A DNA stretch of 5,751 bases from Actinomycetota bacterium (lineage in GTDB: Bacteria; Cyanobacteriota; Vampirovibrionia; Obscuribacterales; Obscuribacteraceae), in NCBI GenBank assembly GCA_903970355.1, contig CAJCIF010000324.1, positions 1-5,751 on the forward strand, read 5' to 3'. The translations under genes were made by a program, and so were the position numbers. Positions 1 through 5,751 of this stretch are shown piece by piece. The notes under the pieces were generated by a model. The model had not been told where the DNA came from, did not search any database, and was given only the letters and a program-made list of their open reading frames with translations. The stretch's first letter is position 1. Every line of letters begins with the position of its first letter.

Positions 1-366
1 CGGTGACATCGTGCCCCGCGACGCGGATCGATCGTGGTCGAACATTTGCGTGAGCGCCTGCCATAGGAGGTCGAGGTCCGCCTCATTGAAACCCGTCTCG
101 CGCGCAAGATGAGCGCTGACAAAACCGTGACATCGGTAAAGGCCGTAGGGAATTAAGTTCTTACGCCCCATCGTCTGGTTTGGCGCATCCGCCTCCTTTT
201 CATCAGTGACGGCCAAGGCTTTTTCAAGCGTACTAATGGTTTGCCGAATGGGTGATTCATCTTGCCCATTTTCAGCATTGACAGGGTTCGGTAAAAACCC
301 CAGTAGCGTGGTGCTAATAAGTCCAGCAACAAACACCGACATGAACTTACTCTTGTCGAGAATCAT
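1..366 (-). CDS. Signal peptide fused to C-terminal part of Cas7 (type I-C, Csd2), 3' end outside window
   Basis: 122 residues are visible, open at the left edge. Residues 1-31 form a Sec signal: Lys5 and Lys7, a hydrophobic core at about 9-25, and a VNA/E cleavage site. From about residue 52 (possibly as early as 38) the sequence matches, from memory of the family, the C-terminal half of Cas7c/Csd2, the backbone subunit of type I-C Cascade: [12 protein letters not shown] (66-69), [11 protein letters not shown] (72-82), [12 protein letters not shown] (91-102) and [11 protein letters not shown] (108-118). A full Cas7c has well over 100 residues before this part, including its conserved NPNGDPD-type N-terminal region; none of that is here. 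It therefore cannot form a normal crRNA backbone. Most likely a fusion or remnant; a domesticated exported protein or an assembly chimera is possible. G+C and codon choice change along the ORF. Confidence 0.72.
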   Translation of the reverse strand, partial: MILDKSKFMSVFVAGLISTTLLGFLPNPVNAENGQDESPIRQTISTLEKALAVTDEKEADAPNQTMGRKNLIPYGLYRCHGFVSAHLARETGFNEADLDLLWQALTQMFDHDRSASRGTMSP

Positions 367-372
367 CTCTTT

Positions 373-378
373 TCCTCT
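373..378 (-). promoter_or_regulatory. Shine-Dalgarno of the signal-peptide/Cas7-like ORF
   Basis: AGAGGA on the minus strand lies six bases before the ATG at 366. It supports translation from this ATG, and therefore the signal peptide being a real N-terminus rather than accidental upstream frame. Confidence 0.6.
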
Positions 379-446
379 CACTCGCCTGGAAGGTTAATGA
401 GAATGTCATGTCTGAGTAAAGCTTTCAAGGGTGTAGTCAAGCGAGG

Positions 447-1634
447 TCACTTTACCTTCATGACCCTCTTGCATAGTTCCGGCGGCAGACCGCCAGTAGT
501 ATCGTCGAGCTTTTCACTGCGATTAGCGAATCGAACCAGGCGATTACCCTTCACTTGCGTTTCAGGTACTAGAACGAGATGCGCACCGGGTTCGTTATTG
601 TGGAAAATGTTTGATACCAATTCGCAGGGAATAGTGTGACCTGTAAAGCCGCTATCCAATACCGTGAAATCAATGCGTTCCATTTGACCGGGAGCCATTT
701 TCTTCACTGCCGGACCAGCAACCACTTCGTTCGCTGCTTCTCCTAAGCGATAGTAGCCGCCGGAAAGAATTTGCGAAAACGGCAGCATCTTGTCTCTATT
801 CGACACATACAACCGAATTTTGGAACTGTCAGGTGTAATGTCCATTATGTAGTGACGGCAAGTGGCGGCATCAATATCCGGTGACATGAGCTCCCACTCG
901 CTTACGAGTCCTTTGCCATAAACAACTGGCAGTGATCGAATTACGAGTCTGTTTCCCATGCTATGCGATAGAAAAACAGCATGCATTCCCGGAACAGTAC
1001 TTTGAAAAGAAAGCAGGTCTTTGCAAAACGTGTTGAAGTGACCCTGAGACCATTCTGAATTTACTCCATCAATGAAGTATGCACGCCAGCGTGGAGTAGA
1101 TGGCCAGGAGTAGAGCACAAGCGGCTTTTCCATATAGTAGGCCATGAGGGCAGCGTCCTGGGACGAGTCTTCGAATGCGTCGCAAGCACCGTGAACATAA
1201 ACGCATAAATCAGTTTGTTTCGATTTTGCCAGAGCTTCGGCCAAGCGCTCAAAAAATTCTTTCTTCGCTTTAACCGCATCGCCTGGATCGATTCGTTCTT
1301 TCACAGCGATTTTAGGCGGCTTCTTTTCTTGCTCCTTCCAACCAAGCCGCGCCATCATCTCCTTATCTGTTTTCTTGGCTGTATTTGGAACAACTACATA
1401 AGTTGTACCGTAATACATATCGTGTTTGCAGAAAGCATGGTATCGCCTATGATGCCCATACGTTTCACCTTCCAAATTGCGGTCGGTAAGATAGTAAACG
1501 GGAATCGATACGAACTTGGCAGCAGTATCAGTATCGGATTTGCTCCAAACCGGCGAGGCTGAAAAGAGCCAAGCTGTAAAGATCAGAACTGCAAAAAGCA
1601 AGCACCCATTTTTCAGGCGCGTTTTCATAAGCAT
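447..1634 (-). CDS. Secreted alpha/beta hydrolase, DUF900-like
   Basis: 395-residue protein with an N-terminal Sec signal: basic MLMKTRLKNG, a hydrophobic core at about 11-28, and likely cleavage near residue 31 (VWS/K). The mature part looks like the DUF900 (COG4782-type) alpha/beta hydrolases: YVHG at 146-149 (oxyanion strand), SWPS at 176-179, nucleophile elbow SHSMGN at 223-228 with Ser225, PDIDA at 252-256, SNRDKM with Asp281 and GH with His333. The likely triad is Ser225-Asp281-His333. The family is poorly characterised; an esterase or lipase-like activity in the periplasm or outside the cell is inference. The ATG at 1634 is preceded by GGAG with 7-base spacing, so I prefer it to the ATG at 1628. 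It follows the small unknown gene by 76 bases and precedes the Cas7-like fusion by 80. The stop is TGA. Confidence 0.85.
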   Translation of the reverse strand: MLMKTRLKNGCLLFAVLIFTAWLFSASPVWSKSDTDTAAKFVSIPVYYLTDRNLEGETYGHHRRYHAFCKHDMYYGTTYVVVPNTAKKTDKEMMARLGWKEQEKKPPKIAVKERIDPGDAVKAKKEFFERLAEALAKSKQTDLCVYVHGACDAFEDSSQDAALMAYYMEKPLVLYSWPSTPRWRAYFIDGVNSEWSQGHFNTFCKDLLSFQSTVPGMHAVFLSHSMGNRLVIRSLPVVYGKGLVSEWELMSPDIDAATCRHYIMDITPDSSKIRLYVSNRDKMLPFSQILSGGYYRLGEAANEVVAGPAVKKMAPGQMERIDFTVLDSGFTGHTIPCELVSNIFHNNEPGAHLVLVPETQVKGNRLVRFANRSEKLDDTTGGLPPELCKRVMKVK

Positions 1635-1638
1635 CGAT

Positions 1639-1652
1639 AAACTCCAGAGTTT
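1639..1652. promoter_or_regulatory. Palindrome overlapping the hydrolase ribosome-binding site
   Basis: The minus strand reads AAACTC-TG-GAGTTT, a perfect 6-base dyad around two bases. Its second arm shares the GGAG (1642-1645) that serves as Shine-Dalgarno for the ATG at 1634, seven bases away. Folding or protein binding here could limit translation. The loop would be tight (at most four stem pairs are likely to form in RNA), so an operator or chance is as likely as a hairpin. Confidence 0.35.
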
Positions 1653-1710
1653 TAAGTTCGTGGATTATCGACTGCTGTAACAAGCGCGTCAAGGCGAAAA
1701 TCCGATCCTT

Positions 1711-2136
1711 CTATTTGCTGTTGCCTTGCTTGGCTGCCTTATCCAAAATTCCCTTCAATGGATTGTGTTTGTCGATCCAGTCCAGAAGTGCATTCTTAGC
1801 AGGAGGTGTCGCGGGTTTGTCTTTTGGAGCAGCGGTATGGGGACTTTTGTCTTCCCAAACCACTTCCGGTTTGGAGTCTTTTGTTGGGCTGACAGTGACC
1901 TTGGATAAATATTCATGGTTCTCGCCATCAGTGCCCATAATAAGGTCGAAATGAGGTAGGTGGGAATTGGCTTTGAGGTGATCGATGTTGTCGCTTACGG
2001 CTCCCTGAGCAACGCTTGTCCGCACAGTACCCTGAAAGTAATCGAGAATTTTTCCAGCCTCAATATACTTGTGAGTCTCCAGATCTGTCGCTAATTCATG
2101 CGGTGCTTTTGCATAGTCGATATTGCCGTCTGCCAT
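1711..2136 (-). CDS. Hypothetical soluble protein, 141 aa
   Basis: I do not recognise this protein. The open frame extends up to an ATG at 2298, but that would overlap the kinase 3' end by 53 bases with no support. I prefer the ATG at 2136, preceded by AAGGA (2147-2151) ten bases away. The product begins MADGNIDYAK, has no signal peptide or membrane segment, and falls into three parts: a charged, probably helical N-terminal region (about 1-60), a short strand-like region with Lys/Asp/Pro-rich low complexity (about 61-112), and a C-terminal amphipathic helix containing ALLDWIDKHNPLKGILDKA. It could be a partner or substrate of the neighbouring kinases, because it sits immediately downstream of them, but that is position only. 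Confidence 0.72.
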   Translation of the reverse strand: MADGNIDYAKAPHELATDLETHKYIEAGKILDYFQGTVRTSVAQGAVSDNIDHLKANSHLPHFDLIMGTDGENHEYLSKVTVSPTKDSKPEVVWEDKSPHTAAPKDKPATPPAKNALLDWIDKHNPLKGILDKAAKQGNSK

Positions 2137-2146
2137 TGGCGGGTTT

Positions 2147-2151
2147 TCCTT
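2147..2151 (-). promoter_or_regulatory. Shine-Dalgarno that sets the small-protein start
   Basis: AAGGA on the minus strand lies ten bases before the ATG at 2136. The alternative ATG at 2298 lies inside the kinase gene. This is the main reason for choosing the shorter 141-residue product. Confidence 0.5.
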
Positions 2152-2245
2152 GCGTGGTAAGCTTGTTGGAAGATGTGAAATAGTTAAGGTGCTGCTGATT
2201 CTAGCCTCAACCGCACTCCATGACGTTTCCAAGTTGTTAAATGGA

Positions 2246-4219
2246 CTATTCGTCCGCCAGTTTCCACCTGCTCTTATATTCAGCTCTGGTGTTTTCAACT
2301 TCTTTGACTTTATCGGGACGGCCCCAGTCTTTGTATAAACCTTTCAGTTTTTTCAAAACAGCCAGACCAACGCGGTGATTCTGTTTGTTGCATTGATCCA
2401 ATGCGTCAATGTATACACGCTCTGCTTCCGGATAGCGTTTAGCCGATTTCAGCACATCGCCATACATCATGGATGTATGCGGTATTTTGTACCCGAGCTT
2501 ATAGGACTCAGCGAAGTACTTTATCGCTTCGGCGTCATGATGTTCTACATGAGTAAACCATCCCATCCAACCATAAAGTCTGGCCATTCCAGCCTGGTCG
2601 CCCAACTTCTGGTGAATATATAGAGCTGTTTTAGTAGCCCATATGGCAAGAGGAATGTCTTTCGCACGGTTAGCGGGATCTATTATCTTTTCCACTACCC
2701 TTGCATAATCACGCGAGGTGTCGCCGTAAACAGACGCTGCAAGTGGGAGAAGTTTCCGATATTTTTTTGCTGCGCCAGCAAAATCCTGGTTATCCGTATC
2801 GAAAGCTGCTGCATCCAATTGTTGCTTTAGTTGCTTTCCCTTCTCTGTAGAAATTGGTGTTAGTGTCTCTTTTTCAGGGGGAGGAAGAATTGCGATAGCT
2901 TGCCCGTGACCTGAAACGGCGCGCTTCGGTTCTGGTTTTGGTTCTGGTTTTGGTTTTGTTTCCGCTTTCGCTTCTGGTTTTGCTTTAGCTTTTACTTCTG
3001 GTTTTGTTAAAGCCTTTTCTTTCGGTTTTGTCTTAGGCTCTTCTTCCTGCTTCTTTTCAGATTTTGTTTCAGGTTTTGTTTCAGCAGTAACTGCCGGTTT
3101 TGCAACAGTCTGTTTGTCCGGATTTACTTCTGGCACCACTTCTGATTCCTGACTCAATTGACCTGAGTCTGATTGAGTCGAATCGGGAGATGATGACATT
3201 GGATAGAAGTATTTGAGGAAAGCAAAGCCGCACAAACCTAAACCAACCGCTACGGGTACCCAATAGGGATGTGCACGTCCTGGGAATGAAAATCCGGATG
3301 ATAGTTGTGGGGCTTCTTCCTTGTTTAAATCATTTACGAATGCGCGCAAATTTTGATACCGATTGATCGGATTCTTCTCTAGACAACGCATAATTACATT
3401 TTCGATATTCGGCGAAAGACCTTTAATGGTGCGAAGCTCGCTTGGTTTAAGCGGCAATTGCTCCACATGCTTTCTCATTGTTTGTAGAGCATTTGCTCCA
3501 AGAAGAGGCGGCTCGCCTACGAGCATTTCAAAGAAAACGCAACCCAAAGAATAAATATCCGAACGTGAATCAGCCGGAAGACCCGAGCATTGTTCCGGAC
3601 TCATATAAATGGGACTGCCAAAAACATCACCAGCCTTTGTGAGCTGCTGCTGTCCATGTTCATCTGGAGTTTGCAATTTGGCGATGCCGAAATCGACGAT
3701 TTTCACAAAATTGTGATCGCCACCAACAGTGGTTACAATCATATTGCTCGGTTTTATATCTCTATGTACGATGCCGCGACTATGCGCATGTTCAAGAGCC
3801 TGGGCAGCTTGAATAATGATATGAATAGCACGCTTTACGTTTAGCGCTCCGTTTATTCGAATGATATTCGAAAGAGGTTCGCCATCCACATAGTCCATGA
3901 CAAGGTAAGGATTTTGCTCCGGTGCCAGAAAGAGCTCATGCACATTCACGATATGGGGGCTGTTTAGCTTTCCAGTCGCGATGCCTTCTCGTCGAAATCG
4001 CGTCAGACCCTCTTCTTGCACATCTCCTGAGAGGCACTTGATTGCGACAGTGCGGTCGAGCATCTCATCGTGCGCTTTATAGACAACGCTCATGCCGCCC
4101 TCGCCAATTTTTTCCAGAACGCGATATTTTCCGGACAGCATACAGCCAACCAGAGGATCAGCATCAAGCTCCTCGTCTGCATTTGATTTTGCGGTTTGTG
4201 CTTCTGGGTCGTCGCGCAT
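2246..4219 (-). CDS. Membrane Ser/Thr protein kinase with TPR-like C-terminus
   Basis: Complete 657-residue Hanks-type kinase. The glycine loop IGEGGMSVVY is at 38-47, the ATP-binding Lys is Lys61 (AIK), the catalytic loop HRDIKPSN is at 152-159 (Asp154), DFG is at 176-178 and the APE-equivalent SPE at 207-209. All catalytic residues are present, so it should be active. One membrane segment lies at about 318-338. It is followed by a Lys/Pro/Glu-rich linker (about 370-432) and a helical TPR-like domain (about 465-657), including a repeat-like stretch near 583-610. The kinase should face the cytoplasm and the TPR part the outside, where PASTA repeats sit in PknB. An in-frame TAA lies seven codons before the ATG at 4219, and no earlier ATG is available. 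The Shine-Dalgarno is weak. It is a tandem paralogue of the gene before it; substrates are unknown. Confidence 0.95.
   Translation of the reverse strand: MRDDPEAQTAKSNADEELDADPLVGCMLSGKYRVLEKIGEGGMSVVYKAHDEMLDRTVAIKCLSGDVQEEGLTRFRREGIATGKLNSPHIVNVHELFLAPEQNPYLVMDYVDGEPLSNIIRINGALNVKRAIHIIIQAAQALEHAHSRGIVHRDIKPSNMIVTTVGGDHNFVKIVDFGIAKLQTPDEHGQQQLTKAGDVFGSPIYMSPEQCSGLPADSRSDIYSLGCVFFEMLVGEPPLLGANALQTMRKHVEQLPLKPSELRTIKGLSPNIENVIMRCLEKNPINRYQNLRAFVNDLNKEEAPQLSSGFSFPGRAHPYWVPVAVGLGLCGFAFLKYFYPMSSSPDSTQSDSGQLSQESEVVPEVNPDKQTVAKPAVTAETKPETKSEKKQEEEPKTKPKEKALTKPEVKAKAKPEAKAETKPKPEPKPEPKRAVSGHGQAIAILPPPEKETLTPISTEKGKQLKQQLDAAAFDTDNQDFAGAAKKYRKLLPLAASVYGDTSRDYARVVEKIIDPANRAKDIPLAIWATKTALYIHQKLGDQAGMARLYGWMGWFTHVEHHDAEAIKYFAESYKLGYKIPHTSMMYGDVLKSAKRYPEAERVYIDALDQCNKQNHRVGLAVLKKLKGLYKDWGRPDKVKEVENTRAEYKSRWKLADE
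2925..3112 (-). repeat. Low-complexity Lys-Pro-Glu coding repeat
   Basis: Degenerate short-period repeat inside the kinase gene, built on AAACC(A/G)GAA-type units and cleanest at about 2925-2962, where the unit is 12 bases. It encodes about 60 residues of alternating KP, KPE and AKA steps just after the membrane segment, probably an extended, positively charged spacer that lifts the TPR domain off the membrane or through the cell wall. The other kinase has no such tract. Slippage could make its length vary between strains. Confidence 0.7.
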
Positions 4220-4307
4220 CAGAGAATTACGGTGTGATTACTGCACACCAAGTTTCTCATAAATCTGGGACTCTTTCGTGAAATGACCACGAGCGCAAGC
4301 AACCGGA
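4220..4307 (-). other. Gap between the two kinase genes
   Basis: These 88 bases lie between the stop of the upstream kinase and the ATG of the downstream one. I see no strong terminator hairpin with a T run and no convincing sigma70 promoter. The only structure is a 19-base inverted repeat close to the downstream start, listed separately. Read-through from the upstream kinase is therefore plausible. Confidence 0.5.
4231..4249. promoter_or_regulatory. Inverted repeat just upstream of the kinase start
   Basis: On the minus strand this reads GGTGTG, 7 bases, CACACC: a perfect 6-base dyad with its near edge 11 bases before the ATG at 4219. It could be an operator or a small hairpin in the 5' leader. 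It occupies the place where a Shine-Dalgarno would be expected, and none is obvious. The arms are short enough to arise by chance, so function is inference. Confidence 0.3.
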
Positions 4308-5751
4308 CTATTTCATATTCCATTTTTCCAGGTACTGGGCTTCCAGCCTTTTCGCTTCTTCCAGTTTTGCCGGTCGCTTAGTGGACTTATAGAAAGCTTG
4401 CAGGTGTTTCAAGATCGCTTTTCCAGACTTGTAATTGTGATCTTTGTCTGCTGCATCCAGTGCTTCGTAATATCTTGTTTCTGCTTCATCGTTCCTATTA
4501 AGGTCTTTCAAGAAGTCAGCATATAGCATCAATGGATGAGAACCTTTATAACCGCTTGCAAAGGATTTATTGAAGTAATCCATTGCTGCCTTATCATTGC
4601 CTTGTTTGTGCTGCAACCAGCCAATCCAGGCATTCAATTTTGCTACCCCATGTTCGTCATTCAGTTTCTCACGAATGGCTATAGCGAGAACTGCTGTGCG
4701 TTCTGCGTAAGCGAAGTCACGTGCACTTGCAGCAGCACTAAGGAGACGTTCGAGCGCGGATGCATATTCTCTTGAGTTAGCCCCATAAACCGATACGGCC
4801 ATGGGAAGGAGGGTAAATAATTTCTGTTCCGCTTTTTTGAACTCATGGTTGTCCATATCGTTCTCGGCATCATCTTCTTTAGACTTCAGCTCACGGGCCA
4901 AAGGTGTATCGGCAACGTGAGACTGGACTGAGGATTCGTGAGCTGTCGATGTTGTTAATTGCGGGGAGTCGGCCTTGGGGGGAGGACTGATATTGCCCGG
5001 TGTTGCACTGGATGTGGTATCAGAAGTACGAGCAGGTTTTGTTGGAACGGATGCTTCATTTTTTGACTGCTGCGGCAAATGAAACATCTTGCTGAACATA
5101 AGCGTGAACAAACCCAGGCCAATAACAATTGCTGCAATTGCCAGGTTCGGTGTTATACGAAACTGCGGAAAGGAAAAAGAAGATGGCGATGATTCTGCCT
5201 TGTTCAGATCGTTAATAAATGATCGCACGCTTTGATAGCGCTTTTGAGGATCTTTCTGTAAGCACTTCATCAGCACGTTTTCCAGTGCTGGAGAAAGACC
5301 TTTGATCGGGCGGACAGAATTTGGTCTGGAGGGTGGTTCATCCATGTGTTTTCGGAAAGTCTGGAGCGCATTTTCTCCAACAAGGGGAGGCTCACCGACC
5401 AGCATTTCGTAAAACAAACAACCAAGAGAATAAATATCGGATCGAGCGTCAACTGGCTGACCGGAACATTGTTCCGGACTCATATACATTGGGCTGCCGA
5501 AGACATCTCCAGGTTGTGTAAGGTTTTGTGTATGTTCGCCTGGAATCAATAGTTTTGCGATACCAAAGTCGAGCAATTTGACGAAATCTGTTTTGTCACC
5601 GAATGTGGTTACCAAGATATTGCTTGGTTTTATATCTCTGTGTACTATGCCTCGGCTATGTGCATGGTCTAATGCCTCGGCTGCTTGTCTAATGATATGA
5701 ACGGCTCGATCGACGGGTATACCGCTATCTTGTTTGCGGATGAGTAGAGAA
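4308..5751 (-). CDS. Membrane Ser/Thr protein kinase with TPR-like C-terminus, 5' end outside window
   Basis: Hanks-type (PknB-like) Ser/Thr kinase, cut by the right edge; 480 residues are visible. Numbering from the edge, the catalytic loop HRDIKPSN is at 37-44 (catalytic Asp39), DFG at 61-63, then the activation segment [17 protein letters not shown] and the [11 protein letters not shown] helix. An internal TTG at 5613-5615 is in frame, but kinase sequence continues unbroken upstream to the edge, so it is not the start. The glycine loop and ATP-binding Lys must lie outside. After the kinase domain come FSFP, one membrane segment (about 202-223), a Ser/Thr/Pro-rich linker and a helical TPR-like region to the end (about 285-480), predicted outside the cytoplasm. 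It is collinear with the next gene downstream and is clearly its tandem paralogue. The ligand and substrates are unknown. The stop is TAG, followed by an 88-base gap. Confidence 0.93.
   Translation of the reverse strand, partial: SLLIRKQDSGIPVDRAVHIIRQAAEALDHAHSRGIVHRDIKPSNILVTTFGDKTDFVKLLDFGIAKLLIPGEHTQNLTQPGDVFGSPMYMSPEQCSGQPVDARSDIYSLGCLFYEMLVGEPPLVGENALQTFRKHMDEPPSRPNSVRPIKGLSPALENVLMKCLQKDPQKRYQSVRSFINDLNKAESSPSSFSFPQFRITPNLAIAAIVIGLGLFTLMFSKMFHLPQQSKNEASVPTKPARTSDTTSSATPGNISPPPKADSPQLTTSTAHESSVQSHVADTPLARELKSKEDDAENDMDNHEFKKAEQKLFTLLPMAVSVYGANSREYASALERLLSAAASARDFAYAERTAVLAIAIREKLNDEHGVAKLNAWIGWLQHKQGNDKAAMDYFNKSFASGYKGSHPLMLYADFLKDLNRNDEAETRYYEALDAADKDHNYKSGKAILKHLQAFYKSTKRPAKLEEAKRLEAQYLEKWNMK

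Noticed and set aside
367..446. Possible promoter (TTGACT-like box) or terminator between hydrolase and Cas7-like ORF
   Set aside because: No matching -10 box at proper spacing, and no stable hairpin with a T run.
1215..1562. Plus-strand open frame of 115 codons
   Set aside because: It is antisense to the hydrolase, has no recognisable motif, and is explained as the shadow of a well-supported gene.
2137..2298. N-terminal 54-residue extension of the small hypothetical protein, using the ATG at 2298
   Set aside because: It overlaps the kinase 3' end by 53 bases, reads as out-of-frame shadow sequence, and the inner ATG at 2136 has a usable Shine-Dalgarno.
2925..3112. CRISPR array or non-coding tandem repeat
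   Set aside because: The units are short, degenerate and in frame, encoding a Lys-Pro linker; there are no spacers or conserved long repeats.
4250..4300. Possible sigma70 promoter (TTTCAC, 16 bases, TATGAG) before the complete kinase
   Set aside because: Both boxes are poor matches; the pair could easily be chance.
5613..5615. TTG as the start of the right-hand kinase
   Set aside because: The frame stays open to the edge and encodes HRDIKPSN and the preceding helix, so this TTG is an internal leucine codon.

Overview
All five genes in this window lie on the minus strand, so transcription runs from the right edge to the left edge. The gaps between them are short (88, 109, 76 and 80 bases) and none holds a convincing terminator, so they could be one transcription unit. 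Sampled 60-base blocks of the gene body are about 40% G+C. The protein style (several Hanks-type kinases with a transmembrane segment and a TPR-like C-terminus, next to small secreted or unknown proteins) suggests a kinase-rich environmental bacterium. My best guess is an Obscuribacterales/Melainabacteria-type non-photosynthetic cyanobacterial relative. Planctomycetota or another kinase-rich phylum is possible; this is inference from gene style only.

Layout in order of transcription: (1) 5751-4308, a membrane Ser/Thr kinase whose N-lobe lies beyond the right edge; (2) 4219-2246, a complete 657-residue paralogue of it; (3) 2136-1711, a 141-residue soluble protein I do not recognise; (4) 1634-447, a secreted alpha/beta hydrolase resembling the DUF900 family; (5) 366 to beyond base 1, the 5' part of an ORF that begins with a signal peptide and then runs into sequence closely resembling the C-terminal half of the type I-C CRISPR backbone protein Cas7 (Csd2).

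The last gene is the surprise. A secretion signal is joined in frame to a Cas7c segment, the Cas7 N-terminal half is absent, and G+C rises to about 63% over the most Cas7-like bases. I read it as a fusion between a resident secreted-protein 5' end and a laterally acquired or decayed cas7 fragment. An assembly chimera must be excluded first. If a type I-C locus exists, cas4, cas1, cas2 and an array would lie beyond the left edge; none is visible here.

The two kinases are tandem duplicates. Catalytic core, the FSFP motif before the membrane, the membrane segment and the C-terminal helical domain are collinear, while the linker after the membrane has diverged completely. They probably sense something outside the membrane through the TPR-like domain and phosphorylate cytoplasmic targets. 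How the small protein, the hydrolase and the Cas7 fusion relate to that signalling cannot be decided from sequence alone.
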